NCBI GenBank assembly: GCA_023374025.1
Contig: SIJG01000007.1
Coordinates: forward strand, 3,166,636 to 3,230,635
DNA from: Heterodera schachtii
Taxonomy: Eukaryota > Nematoda > Chromadorea > Rhabditida > Heteroderidae
DNA length: 64,000 nucleotides
Direction of reading: 5' to 3'
Below are positions 45,454 to 56,172 of this stretch, piece by piece. The position numbers were made by a program, and so were the translations under genes. Below the pieces are notes generated by a model that saw only the letters and a program-made list of their open reading frames with translations, was not told the origin of the DNA and did no database searches. Position 1 is the first letter of the stretch, and each line of letters begins with the position of its first letter.

Positions 45454-48400
45454 ATGAAGAGAGCTTCAAACACTCAATTTTCCTCTTCCCCAAAAAAATC
45501 TCAAACCAATAAATGCATTCGTAAAATTGACCAATTTACTTCCAAAAGTCTTAAACATCATTTTATCCGCTCCAAATCAAAATTTGTTATCGATGAAATT
45601 GAAAAATGTGCAAATCCCCAGGGTGAATTCCGTTCATGTGTGCGCAAGGCGATTGAGGAGGCAATTCAAGATGCACAAAACACCCTTGGAGGAGCCAATA
45701 AGGTAGGTGTCATAATTTCTTCTGAACTTCTAGACCAGGGAGACATCATTCATCCAATCACGCCCATTACGTCAAATATCGTCGACGCAGTGTTTAATCA
45801 ATTTTGTAAAGTGGAGCAGAGCAAGGCGAAATACGTCAACCTTTACGGGGCCCCATTTGTTGTAACCGCCACTGTTCTGAACACTGATGGTCTACCCCGC
45901 CGACGAACGACAAAAGGAAGTGCCCCTCCAAGTCACTCTTCCCAATCCCACATCTTCAAAATTAACAACAATGACAATTATTGCCTCTTTTATGCCCTGG
46001 AACTGATGCGTTACTATTCATTGTACAAACGTGGGATTATCACAGAAAAACGCTGGCGGTGGATTAACAACAACCAAACAACGATTCTTCGTCAAAAGGT
46101 TCATATTCTTCTTCGGGAAGCAGGGGTCCCGACAACAGAGACGGAGTACGACGCGGAAGTTTATATACATCAAGTGCAGGGATTGTGGAGCACAAAATAT
46201 CCCGGTGATTATTTTTAAATAATATTATTATTATTACTATAATTTTTTATTTTTATTGGTTGAATAGATGAATAAAATTAAAATCATTTTAGGCGAGTAT
46301 AAAATATTCATCTTTAATGATTATCAAACCCAACCCATCACAAAGTCTGACGTCACTGAATACCAATTCCCCATTCTGCTTTATCACCACGACAAACATT
46401 TTGATGGCATCAAAACTTTGTCAAAATTTTGGAACAAACGTTACTACTGCCTCTCCTGTGAATCAGCATTCAGCAATAAACCCCAACACTCAATGAACTG
46501 CACATCACTCTGCCACGGATGTCGGGAGGTGGGCATCGACTACCCCTGTGAACCCCAACAAGGCTACTTCAAAAAATGCAAATACTGTAACAACAATTTC
46601 TACAACAACAACTGCTATGAACGACACATTCGAAAGGACTTATGCACAAAATTTCAACGCTGCGAAGATTGTGGGGTAATTTACAACATTAAATATCACG
46701 GAACAACAGGTCACCAATGCGGAGAAAGGTTTTGTCGTTTATGTAAGCAGTTCCATGTAAAAGAGGAAGATGACGAGAACCCCTGCAAAAACTGCTTCAT
46801 ACAACCCTTAAAGCTACACAAAATAAAACCATACCGCATCATTGCATACGACTTTGAAGCTACACAGGACAAGAAAATAGGCAATCGTTTCGAACACGAG
46901 GTCAACTTTGCAGCGGCTACCATCATCTGCACTGAATGCATCAACAACGGAGAATGGAAAAATTCACTACACGAAAAAAAATGTTCAATTTGCGGTCCAC
47001 ACCGCACAATCAGTTTCTCGCCTTTTGACTACACGGAGACAACAGTTGACCAAAAAATCATCACTCAAAACCCACTACGTGATTTTGTTGGATGGCTCCT
47101 TTTTGAACACAACAAAAAGTACTCAACAGTAGCCTTTGCACACTTTGGAGGTCGCTATGACATGACAATGATCATTAAGGAGGTTTTGGCTCAAGGTATA
47201 AATTTAATTTTAAATTTAATTATTTTTTTAAATAAAGGCATTCACAACCCTGACATCATCAAGCAAGGAAATCGTCTCTACGAGCTCAAAATCAAGGACA
47301 ATGAACATTGCCCACTCACGATTCTCCACGACAGCTACAACTTAATGCCCATCAAATTATCCGGGCTCATAAAATCCTTTGGTCTCAAAATTCAGGTTAG
47401 TTTTATTTTTATCAATTTTTGTTTTAATTATTTTAATTTTAGGACAAACAACACTTTCCCCATATGTTCAACAAATCGTCAAACTATAATAATGTGCTGC
47501 TCCAGCTTCCTTCTCGTAATGACTACTGCCCTAACCAAATGAAGAAGGCCGACTTGCAGAAATTTGATGATTGGTATAACAATAACCTGCACCAAAAATT
47601 TGACCTCAAAGAAAAGCTCCCCGAATACTGCTGCAATGACGTCCATATCCTCACCCACGCCCTCGTCGAATTACGCCGAGAATTTAAACAACTAACACAA
47701 CGTAACGGAAAACACGGGGGAATCGACATTCTTTGGCAGGCCATGACTATAGCGAGCGCCTGCGTCAAAAACTACGCACTCAACCATTTGAAACCCAACT
47801 CACTCGCCATCGTCCCTGAAAAAGGCTACACTCCTCAACAAAATCAAAGCGCTCTGGCCATCAAATATCTCGACTGGTACTCCCACATCAACAATGTCAA
47901 CATCCAAACCGCCCACTCCCGCTACGGCGAATATGTGTTCAAGCGCGAAGGACAGATATACCAAGTGGACGGCTACATCAAAGGGGAAAATGGGAAGCGA
48001 GACAAAATAATTGAAGTGAATGGTTGTCTGTGGCACGGCTGCGAGGAGTGTTATGAGGACTTAGACGAAGAAACGAAGATGCCAAATGGGAAGACGCTAG
48101 GGCAATTAAGAGAGAGGGAAGTGAGGAAACACGAGATACTGAGCCGTTACGTCGACTTGGAGGTGGTATGGGAGCACGAAATAAATGAGCAACTAAAGAA
48201 GGACACTGCAATGAGAGAGTATTTCGAAAACTGGAAGGACCGCTCGCCAATCAAAATCAGAGACGCTTTTCACGGAGGACGGACAGGGCCAATGAAGCTA
48301 CTCCACACAGCAAAGCCGGGCCAAAAAATCAGCTACAAGGACTTCACCAGCCTCTACCCGTGGACCAATTTCTCTACAGACTACCCACTTGGTCACCCAA

Positions 48401-49692
48401 AAATCATCAGTTTTCCAGTGAATGAGCAAACAGTTAACTGGCGTTCTCCATCCGACAACCCCTATAAAGGCCTACTAAAAGTGTTGCTTCTACCTCCAAA
48501 CAAAAACATCAAAGTCACTGTTATGCCCATAAAATTTGATGAGCGCCTTCTCTTCCCCCTCTGCGAGAAGTGCGCCAAACAAATCACCGCAAAATATCCC
48601 AATGGCCTCAAAGACAATGACTACTCCTGCCCACACTTCAACCCCAATGATCGCGCCTTTGTATCAACCTGCACTCATCTTGAATTAAATGTTGCGTTGG
48701 AAGCCGGTTACACCGTCCGCAAACTTTTTCATGTCCTCCAATACGACCAATGGAGCAACAATGTCTTCAAGTCTTACGTGAGCGAAATGATGGCCCTAAA
48801 AATCCACGCCACCGGCTTCCCGTCATGGTGCGAGAGCGAGGAGAAGAAGAGTGAATACATTGAAGAGTGCTGGGTGAAATTTGCAATTAAACTCGACAAA
48901 GAAAAGATGAAGTCGGAGCCTGGGAAGCGCTACATCGCCAAGCTCTGCCTCAACTCACTCTGGGGCCGGTTCTCAATGCGGAACCTCCTCTCAAAAGCAA
49001 TAATTGACAACGACGAAAGCCTTATTCATCAGTATACAGAAGACAAAAAGATTGAGCTAATTGACTTGGAAATGATGGACGAAGACAACGACGTATTCAT
49101 GCTCACCTACAAGCCGAAGGAGGAGTTTGTCGACGAAAACAAATACTCCAATGTAGTCATCTCCCTCTTCACGACATCAATGGCGCGTCTCTACCTCTAC
49201 GAAGCTCTGAAAAAAGTGGCCGACACCCCCGGATGTGAAATTCTCTACTTTGACACGGACAGCATCATCTACGTTCACCCCGAGGACAACGACCCACTCC
49301 CGACAGGAAAGGGACACCTCGGTGAGCTCACTGACGAAAAGCCGGACCACAACATTTTGGAATTCATCAGTGCTGGATGCAAAAACTATGGGCTGAAACT
49401 TCAACGGAAAGACAATGGTGGAATTGAGTATGATTTGAAAATAAGGGGGTTCACTCTCGACGAACAGACGGTACAAAAAATACACTACGACACAGTAAAA
49501 GACCAAATTTTGCGTTATGGTTCCGATGATCCCGCGGACCCCATAATTGTAACATATCCCCATTTTATTCGCCCCAACCTTATCCAAGGCAAAGTCTTTA
49601 CTCATTCCCTCACAAAACATTATCAACCCATATTCACAAAAGGTATTATTAACGATTCATTCCAAGTCCTCGAATTTGGTTATCGCAAATGA
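45454..49692 (+). CDS. Protein-primed family B DNA polymerase of the Polinton (4 exons)
   Basis: Replicates the element by protein priming. Exons 45454-46204, 46293-47195, 47238-47395 and 47443-49692 are in phase and give 1,353 residues; the 88-, 42- and 47-bp introns have GT/AG ends. The first exon has an OTU/Ulp-like DNYCLFYALELMRYY block of the kind found at the N-terminus of Polinton polymerases. Paired cysteines follow (46,440-46,800). The exonuclease motifs are YDFEAT (Exo I), FAHFGGRYDM (Exo II) and YCCNDVHIL (Exo III). The polymerase motifs are DFTSLYPW (A, near 48,342), KLCLNSLWGRF (B) and YFDTDS (C, near 49,247). All catalytic acids are present, so it looks functional. Confidence 0.95.
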
Positions 49693-50120
49693 ATTAAAAA
49701 ATTTTCTCTAAATATTAGTTTTCTTATGGTTCCCTTCTTTTCTTTCTCACTGTTTATATCACTCATGTGGGACGGAATGACCCCTGGTTGATCCTCTCCA
49801 ACACTCAAGGCCATCCATCTGAGATGAAGGTGGAAGAGCTGTTCATTATTGTAATGCGCAGCCTGGTGAGTGAGTGTTGGATTGGGGACCGAGGGGTGAA
49901 GCCGTTCCCTTGATGTGTTTGCTCACTTTTTTCAAAGGGAACTCTAAGAATTCTGATATGCTTTAAGTTTATCAAAACAATTGCATACTTTCATTTCTAC
50001 CATTTCTCTTTTCCTATATTTTACACCATTTACATTTGTATTTTTCATTGTTTATTCAGAAATAAAGTTGAAAAAAATGGCATTATTAATATGAAAGGTC
50101 TAAATTAAACAAACAAAAAG
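49693..50120 (+). other. Gap after pPolB with an unexplained open segment
   Basis: One plus-strand frame is open from about 49,720 to 49,913 with coding-like composition (…NDPWLILSNTQGHPSEMK, then …VEELFIIVMRSL… to a TGA). It has no upstream ATG and overlaps a TAG just before. It could be a lost gene end or a missed exon. I do not recognise it. Confidence 0.3.
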
Positions 50121-50129
50121 GTATTTAAG
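50121..50129 (+). promoter_or_regulatory. GTATTTAAG element before the zinc-ribbon gene
   Basis: 53 bases upstream of the ATG at 50,174. It is one of at least six such elements in the Polinton. Confidence 0.5.
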
Positions 50130-50173
50130 GAGAAAACTAGTCAGGATTTTGTAATTCAATTTGGTAAATTATA

Positions 50174-50545
50174 ATGTCTTCAAATTCTTCAAAGAAGACT
50201 CTCCAGTCTGTAGTGGAACAAGTGATACAACAAGAGGCAGAATTAAAAAGCAGTGTTAAACCCTCAAAAGAGAATGATTTGGAAAAGAGTGAACGTAAAC
50301 CAACCCACACCATTTATAATTTGCTTGATCATCAACGATCCTTTTGGAAATTGGCCCGCCCAAAGTTTGCCGTGATCAACTTTCTCTGTCCAGGGTGTCG
50401 TAGAATCAACTACAAACATAAAGACCAATTCAAGTTGATGGGAGAAGACGAGTTTCACTTTACCCAAGTGATGTGTTCGGGATGTGTGAAGTACAATATG
50501 ATGCAAACTGATATCTATAACAAACACACAAAGAACCCCCACTAA
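50174..50545 (+). CDS. Small Polinton protein with a CxxC...CxxC zinc-ribbon
   Basis: 123 residues. The N-terminal 45 are polar, probably disordered or helical. C72-P-G-C75 and C101-S-G-C104 are 26 residues apart and should bind one zinc, as in zinc-ribbon proteins. It lies between the polymerase and the ATPase and has its own GTATTTAAG element. I do not recognise the family. A viral late-gene transcription factor or a DNA-binding accessory protein are possibilities only by analogy with zinc ribbons in large DNA viruses. Confidence 0.7.
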   Translation: MSSNSSKKTLQSVVEQVIQQEAELKSSVKPSKENDLEKSERKPTHTIYNLLDHQRSFWKLARPKFAVINFLCPGCRRINYKHKDQFKLMGEDEFHFTQVMCSGCVKYNMMQTDIYNKHTKNPH

Positions 50546-50547
50546 TT

Positions 50548-50556
50548 GTATTTAAG
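50548..50556 (+). promoter_or_regulatory. GTATTTAAG element before the ATPase gene
   Basis: It begins three bases after the previous stop codon and 46 bases before the ATG at 50,594. Confidence 0.5.
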
Positions 50557-50593
50557 ATAATAATTTATCATTATATAAGTATCCTAAATAAAG

Positions 50594-51247
50594 ATGATTG
50601 ATGACAAAATTTTTCACTTGAATGATTTGAAATTAAAATTGCCTTTTGGCATGGTAATAAGTGGACCATCGAGTAGCGGTAAAACAACCTTTTTATTAAA
50701 GTTTCTGAGAGAAAGAGACGAATTAATTAGCCCACACCCTAAATCGGTGTTGTATTGCTATGGTCAATTTAATGATAGTATTCCTGTACTACAAAAAATG
50801 GATGTGCATGTGCACAAAGGACCTCCCAGGGACGAATTGCTTAGCTCTCTAAAGAAGCCTCTCTTATTAATTCTAGATGACCTTTTAACAATAATTGATG
50901 AGAAAAGTCTATCTGAATTATTCATTAAAAAAGCTCATCATCTTAATATGGGAGTGATTTTCATAACCCAAAATTTATTCGAGAAAAAAGTGAAGGTAGC
51001 CCGAATTAATTCCCAATACATTGTTTTAATGTCTGCTCCAAATGCTGCGCTACAAATACGTAATTTGGGCGTTCAACTGTTTCCAAAAAATCTTACATTT
51101 TTCCTAAGTGCCTATAAAGATGCCACCTTATCACCGTATGGGTATTTATTTTTGGATTTACACCCTGCCTCAAATCCATTGCTGAGAATTCGAACAAAAA
51201 TATTTAAAGAAGATGAAGAAAAAGCATTGTATATTCAAAATGATTAA
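50594..51247 (+). CDS. FtsK/HerA-type genome-packaging ATPase
   Basis: 217 residues, the usual size for Polinton packaging ATPases. Walker A is G24-PSSSGKTT. Walker B is LLLILDDL (about 90-97, D95 D96). A sensor-like FITQN lies at 123-127. It is expected to pump element DNA into the capsid. Its 3' end overlaps the next ORF. Family assignment rests on the motifs, the length and its place among capsid genes. Confidence 0.9.
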   Translation: MIDDKIFHLNDLKLKLPFGMVISGPSSSGKTTFLLKFLRERDELISPHPKSVLYCYGQFNDSIPVLQKMDVHVHKGPPRDELLSSLKKPLLLILDDLLTIIDEKSLSELFIKKAHHLNMGVIFITQNLFEKKVKVARINSQYIVLMSAPNAALQIRNLGVQLFPKNLTFFLSAYKDATLSPYGYLFLDLHPASNPLLRIRTKIFKEDEEKALYIQND

Positions 51248-51584
51248 TTTACCTAAAAATGTTATTAAAAACATGGATTTTTTAAAGAAATTGGCAAAAA
51301 CAAAATCTTTTAAAAAGAGGCAAGAAATATTTAAAGAAGCGACTAGTGAACAAATTGCATTATTAATTGAAATTAGTTATAATATACTAAAGGGGTATTT
51401 CCCGCTCACGAAGAGACAAAAATATAGACTTTTACCATACGCAAATTTTGTAAGAAAATTAGCAAAAGTTAGAACTGAGAAGGGTGCAAAGAAAATTATT
51501 CAACAAAACGGTGGTGGTTTTTTCGTTAATTTGGCTCCATTATTATTACCAGTATTAATTGCCGCGCTAAAATATGGAGAATAA
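51240..51584 (+). CDS. Small helical Polinton protein with a hydrophobic Gly-rich C-terminus
   Basis: 114 residues from the ATG at 51,240; a longer start at 51,213 overlaps the ATPase more. Residues 1-85 are basic and helical. 91-93 are GGG, followed by a hydrophobic FFVNLAPLLLPVLIAAL segment. Small proteins of this form recur in Polintons next to the ATPase and have been compared with adenoviral minor/core proteins. A membrane-active or capsid-interior role would fit, but that is inference. A TATTTAAAG at about 51,201 lies 39 bases upstream. Confidence 0.65.
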   Translation: MINLPKNVIKNMDFLKKLAKTKSFKKRQEIFKEATSEQIALLIEISYNILKGYFPLTKRQKYRLLPYANFVRKLAKVRTEKGAKKIIQQNGGGFFVNLAPLLLPVLIAALKYGE

Positions 51585-52359
51585 ATTTATTCTCGTTCCT
51601 TCCGACTTGTACAAAAATTTATTAAAGCCTGACACCGGGGAAATTAATGTTGAAAATGCTAAAAATAAATTGTCAACACTTTTGAAGCAGCGAAAGTTGG
51701 ACTCTGGTACAAAAAATTTACTCTATAACCAGGAATTGCGTCGTTTCTTGAAACTAAGGAAGGAAATTGAAGACAAACCCGTAAAGGTTGAGCTCACCGA
51801 CGGCTCATTAATGGTTTTTAATCCAAGGCATCGCGAAAAAGATAGAAAAATTCCTACACAGATTGTGAAGGAAGAAGAATTGGATGAAACGGGTTCTATT
51901 CCAACATTTGAAGACCCTTATGCGACAGCTGAAGAGAGTGATGCGGAACCTACTACATCAACACCAAAATCAAGACAACTTTTCAGACCTTTACGTGTTG
52001 GGACAAGTAAATTTCGTCAAAAACAAAAGTCTTTCATAGTCAAGAAAAAAGAAAAAATCTTATCTATTATTAATGATGACCCTAAAAAATTTGGGGTTGG
52101 TTCTAGAGGACATATACTGAGATCTGATGGAACGGCATATTTAAAAAGTAATATCGATCAAGCGTTAGAGCGAATACTGAGACGGTCACCCGGGAATGCT
52201 CCATCACCCATAGGTACAAAAGCCTTAGAGCAACGGCTGAAAAACGACCCGAGAACTAGAGGAATATTAAAACAAAACTTTAATGAACAATCGGGTACGG
52301 GTATTAGAAGTAAACAACGAAAATTTATAATTAAAAAATGGACAAAAAGAAGTTATTAA
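51574..52359 (+). CDS. Basic Polinton protein of unknown function (before integrase)
   Basis: 261 residues. It has an N-terminal helical region, a conserved-looking LYNQELRRFLKLRKE block, a DGSLMVFNPRH stretch, an acidic linker (about 105-130) and a Lys/Arg-rich C-terminal half. It overlaps the preceding gene by 11 bases and the integrase by 22, typical of compact viral gene blocks. Proteins in this position are common in Polintons but their role is unknown. DNA condensation in the virion would fit the composition. Confidence 0.65.
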   Translation: MENKFILVPSDLYKNLLKPDTGEINVENAKNKLSTLLKQRKLDSGTKNLLYNQELRRFLKLRKEIEDKPVKVELTDGSLMVFNPRHREKDRKIPTQIVKEEELDETGSIPTFEDPYATAEESDAEPTTSTPKSRQLFRPLRVGTSKFRQKQKSFIVKKKEKILSIINDDPKKFGVGSRGHILRSDGTAYLKSNIDQALERILRRSPGNAPSPIGTKALEQRLKNDPRTRGILKQNFNEQSGTGIRSKQRKFIIKKWTKRSY

Positions 52360-53417
52360 ATAAATTGTATAATGACCCAAATTCACCCGCCTGTTATGCT
52401 GGGCAGGAAAGACTTTACGAAGAGGCACAAAAACATGACTCTTCGATCAAAAGGAAGGATATTGAACACTTTCTAGAGGGAGATAGAACATATACGTTAC
52501 ATAAACCTAGGCGTGTTCGGTTTAAGAGGTCACGAACTGTCCCCGCTGGCTTTATGACTGATGTTCAGGTTGATTTGGCTGATTTTCAAAAATTATCACG
52601 AGAAAATAATGGATTCAATTATTTATTGTTGGGTATTGATGTGTTGAGTAAGCGGGTATTTGCTACACCCGTAGAGTCGAAGAATTTCAAACATATGAAA
52701 GAAGCGTTTGACAAATTGATCAGTCAGATGCCAATGATTCCTCATAGAATATTTTCAGATAGAGGAACAGAATTTGAAAATGTAGAAATACATAAATATT
52801 TCAAAGAGAAGAACATACAAAAACACAAGGCTCATACTAGTACGGTGAAGGCAGCACTAGCCGAACGCTGTATAAGGACGCTTAAACAACGACTATACCG
52901 TTATTTTAGCCAATCACATACAATTAAATGGGTTGAAGTTTTACCAAAAATTGTAAATGCCTTGAATAATTCAAAATCACGAATCACCGGTATGAAACCT
53001 GTTGATATTAACCCGGATAATGCTCAAAAAATTTGGAAAAGAATATATCGAGATGAATTTGCACGAAAAACTTATAGAAAAACAAGATTCAAAGAGGGTG
53101 ATCATGTTAGGCTTGCAAAGTATAAATCCAGTTTTGAAAAGTCCTACCTTCCCAATTATTCGGATGAAATATTCCAAGTTTACGATATTAAAAAGGCGAG
53201 GCCTCATCGGTATGGAATAAAGGACGACAACGAAGAGCCCTTTGACACACGTTTTTATGCTGAAGACTTGGCAAAAACAAGAAAGGACGCAGAGACAACA
53301 TATAGAATTGAGAGAGTGCTGAAGACTAGGACAAGAAGTGGACAGAAAGAACATTTAGTGAAATTCTACGGGTACAAAGAACCGGAGTGGATTAAGGACA
53401 CTGATATTGAGAGATGA
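52338..53417 (+). CDS. Retroviral-type integrase with C-terminal chromodomain-like module
   Basis: 359 residues. The DDE core has D79 (VQVDLAD), D141 (FSDRGTEF) and E176 (ALAERCI); the D-to-E spacing of 35 is the retroviral rule. After the core comes an SH3-like linker region (FKEGDHVRLAK). A chromodomain-like end follows (YRIERVLKTR...HLVKFYGYKEPEWI, about 315-352), as in many Polinton integrases, where it may steer insertion to marked chromatin. It inserts the element and produces the 6-bp duplication seen at the termini. All catalytic residues are present. Confidence 0.95.
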   Translation: MDKKKLLNKLYNDPNSPACYAGQERLYEEAQKHDSSIKRKDIEHFLEGDRTYTLHKPRRVRFKRSRTVPAGFMTDVQVDLADFQKLSRENNGFNYLLLGIDVLSKRVFATPVESKNFKHMKEAFDKLISQMPMIPHRIFSDRGTEFENVEIHKYFKEKNIQKHKAHTSTVKAALAERCIRTLKQRLYRYFSQSHTIKWVEVLPKIVNALNNSKSRITGMKPVDINPDNAQKIWKRIYRDEFARKTYRKTRFKEGDHVRLAKYKSSFEKSYLPNYSDEIFQVYDIKKARPHRYGIKDDNEEPFDTRFYAEDLAKTRKDAETTYRIERVLKTRTRSGQKEHLVKFYGYKEPEWIKDTDIER

Positions 53418-53419
53418 AT

Positions 53420-53428
53420 GTATTTAAG
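53420..53428 (+). promoter_or_regulatory. GTATTTAAG element before the penton-like gene
   Basis: Three bases after the integrase stop and 39 bases before the ATG at 53,459. Confidence 0.5.
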
Positions 53429-53458
53429 TGTATTGTTATTATGTTTTAGAAAATAAAA

Positions 53459-55650
53459 ATGTCAAATTTGTTTTACGTTCTTTTACCTAGTGACTCTCCT
53501 GGTTATGACAATAAACCTAATAAATTTAGGGTTCATTTGCCTAGAACCTTAACTTTTGGAGGTCAATGGATGTGTGGGTTGCACAGTATAATATATACAA
53601 ATTCTTGGCCCGCCGTTGGTACCACCGAGAACCAATGGATTAAGGTACATTTAAAAAATGGAGATACTATAAAAATTGATATTCCCGCTGGGTCATACCA
53701 AAATGAAGAAGAATTGGAAAATGCAATAAATGAGTCAATAAAAAATGCCATAAAAAACCATCTACGAGAGTTAAAAGACAAACTGAATATGGAGTGGATT
53801 TATTCTTTCATTATAATCCAGATGATTACTGGGAAAAAATCGAGGAAGAAAGACAGAGTTATAAAGAATTGTTAAAATTGATAGAGACAAAATCAAGTGA
53901 GCGTGATAACGAAAAGGATATAGATAGGAAGAGAAAAATTGAGGATGAGGAAATGATCCTCTTCAAAATAAATCTTTGACTAAGAAAACACGATTAGAGG
54001 CGCTAGAAGACGCAGCAAGGCAAAGAGACGAGGGAAAGGAAGAAAAAGAGGAGAGAACTGGTCAAGATTTCCTAAAAATGTACCCTGATAATTATAAGGA
54101 GAAATTGAATGAAATACATTTAGAATTGATAAGAGATTTATTCAACATTCAAGACCATATGAAAAAATACCAGGGCGTAACTGATGGTAGAACAATTCAA
54201 GAACTAAATGAAGCAGCACTAAGAATGAGAACAGCAATGAAACATAGAAGAAAAAATTTGAATGCTTTTAACAAGGCAGTATTCAAAAAAGATTTACAAA
54301 TATCAGCTGAAGAATATGAGAGGACGAGTTATGAACAAAACAAGGACTATGTTGAGCCATTTTTTGATAGTTATCCAACAGATTACTGGGAACATATTCA
54401 TAAAAAATATGAAGGGCTTCAAGACGATTACAAAAAAATTCGCGAATTGAGAGAGCAACAACAATTTTTAACTGATGAACAGAAAAAACAGTCAATTCAG
54501 GAAGAAATTGACCAACTTCGTCGTCTTATCGATTATAGGAAAAAAAGATTTGCTGCATTGGAATACGAAGCGAAAAAGAGGGATGCCCTGCAACAACCAA
54601 CGGCTTTAGCCTTGACTCACGGTGAAATACTAAAGGAACGAATAGGAAAAATAGAGGGAACCACCACAGCAGACAGAGAAGAGACAAAAACTCATGGAAA
54701 ATCTTTAGTTGAGTTGATAGAACAGGTACAGAAAGAAAGAGATGAGAGCAAGGCCATAACTGAGGGTAAGACACGAGGAGAAATTTTAGGAGACAAATTA
54801 AAAACCAAGTTTAAAGATACAGACAGTGGGGAAGCATTAAAAAATAGACCAGAAACAACAATAAATTGGTGATGAACAAAAGTAAAACAGAAATGACAAG
54901 GGGAGAAATTTTAGGCGCAAAGTTAAAATCTAAAGAAAAGGAAAATAAAGAAGAAAGAATATCAGATGGCGAAGCATTGAAAAATAGAATTGAAGAAGAA
55001 AATAAAGAATTAGGAATAACCCATGGAGAAGCTTTGAAAAATAGACTTGAACAAATTCCTGAAGAAGAAAAAAGACAAGGAAAAACAAGAGGAGAAATAT
55101 TAAAAGAAAAAATTGGAGTTGATAAACCAATAAGGCAAAAAGAAATAGAAGGTGTAAAACACGTGGCGAAACATTAAAGGATATAATTGTTTCAAAACAC
55201 ATTGAAACAGTCTTATTTAAATATTTGAAGGAGCGGAGGAAATTTTCAATTGATTTTAATGACCAAAGAATTGACTTTATTGAATTGTCAGCTCAATTAG
55301 GGTACATTCTCGGATTCGAAGACCCGACAAAAATTCTGAGTGGTGCTATAGCAAAGTATTATTGTGACTTGAAAGGTGGAATAGACAGCCTTTGTGTTTA
55401 TGTTAATGGTATTACGGAGAATGTAATAGTAGGGGACCAACTGGCTTCACTTTTGCGAATTGTTGTCGTTGAAGGAAAATTTGGAGACGTAATAGAAAAA
55501 ATTTATAATACCCCAATGTATATTAAAATAGCGGTAAAGGAAATTAATGAGATTGAAATTGAAATTAGGACTAGGGAGGGGAGGCTTATTCCGTTTCAGT
55601 GGGGTACAACCTTACTTGTATTAGCATTTAAAAAATCTATTGTATTTTAG
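53459..55650 (+). pseudogene. Penton/minor capsid protein with a large repetitive coiled-coil insertion, frame-broken
   Basis: The first ~100 codons (FYVLLPSDSPGYDNKPNKF; LTFGGQWMCGLHSIIYTNSW) and the last ~140 (LSAQLGYILGF; DLKGGIDSLCVYVNG; VGDQLASLLRIV; IPFQWGTTLLVLAF) are the two ends of the Polinton penton/minor capsid protein. Between them lie about 450 codons of charged coiled coil. These include three copies of an F-x-x-Y-P-x-D/N-Y-W/K-E unit and about eight copies of a T-R/H-G-E-I/A-L motif. Coding passes through frames 2, 1, 0, 2, 1, so there are four breaks of the same sign. They may be decay or base-calling loss in A-runs. Confidence 0.7.
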
Positions 55651-55658
55651 TATTTAAA
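55650..55658 (+). promoter_or_regulatory. GTATTTAAA element before the pX-like gene
   Basis: It overlaps the stop of the penton-like gene and is 63 bases before the ATG at 55,713 (56 before an alternative ATG at 55,706). Confidence 0.45.
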
Positions 55659-55712
55659 TATTAATTCTCACTATTATATTATATATATTAAATAATTGAA
55701 TAAATATGGTGC

Positions 55713-56171
55713 ATGAAATATTTGATCCAAACTCATGTTAGTTTTGATGATTTTGTTGTAGTAGAGCAAATTGGCGCGGGAGAAGCTTTTAATTATTTTC
55801 GTGGGACACCTCCATACCAACGAGGGTATGGGAGACAGCGAGGTGGTGGTGTAGGAGATGTGTTAAGGTTTTTATGGAGAGCACTTTTACCAAAATTAAA
55901 ATCTGCAGGTACATTATTGGGTAGAGAAGCATTAGACACTGGAACACGTGTATTGGATACGATAGAGAAAGCTGAAACACCAAACAAACAAACAATAATT
56001 AATGAAGTAAAGAAGGGAATGGATAATGTACTCGAAAAGGGTGGAATTGGACGTCAATTCGGAACGGGAAGAAGAAAGAGTATTAAAAGGAAACGAATTA
56101 TTGGAAAAACTGTACCTAAAACAGTAATAAAGAAGAGAAAAAGATCAGACGTATTTGGAAAATTATTTTAA
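55713..56171 (+). CDS. Polinton small capsid/core protein (adenovirus pX/pVI-like position)
   Basis: 152 residues. The block YFRGTPPYQRGYGRQRGGG, followed by a helical region with LWRALLPKLKSAG and a very basic tail (KRKRIIGKTVP...KKRKRSD), is the usual form of the small Polinton protein that sits directly before the major capsid gene. Such proteins are thought to be minor capsid or DNA-binding core components. The first 15 residues look less family-like. An ATG at 55,706 in another frame opens a short alternative start, so a frame error near 55,740 is possible. Its end abuts the capsid gene. Confidence 0.7.
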   Translation: MKYLIQTHVSFDDFVVVEQIGAGEAFNYFRGTPPYQRGYGRQRGGGVGDVLRFLWRALLPKLKSAGTLLGREALDTGTRVLDTIEKAETPNKQTIINEVKKGMDNVLEKGGIGRQFGTGRRKSIKRKRIIGKTVPKTVIKKRKRSDVFGKLF

Positions 56172-56172
56172 G

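Noticed and set aside
46205..46292. Treating the three polymerase ORFs as separate genes
   Set aside because: GT...AG borders with matching phases (88, 42 and 47 bp) join them into a single 1,353-residue polymerase with all motifs in order.
49177..49626. 149-codon ORF on the minus strand under pPolB
   Set aside because: A shadow of the polymerase palm region, where conserved codons on the plus strand explain the open frame.
53740..55150. Programmed -1 frameshifting in the penton-like gene
   Set aside because: Four successive frameshifts would be needed, and I saw no consistent slippery heptamer plus structure. Homopolymer loss or decay is simpler.
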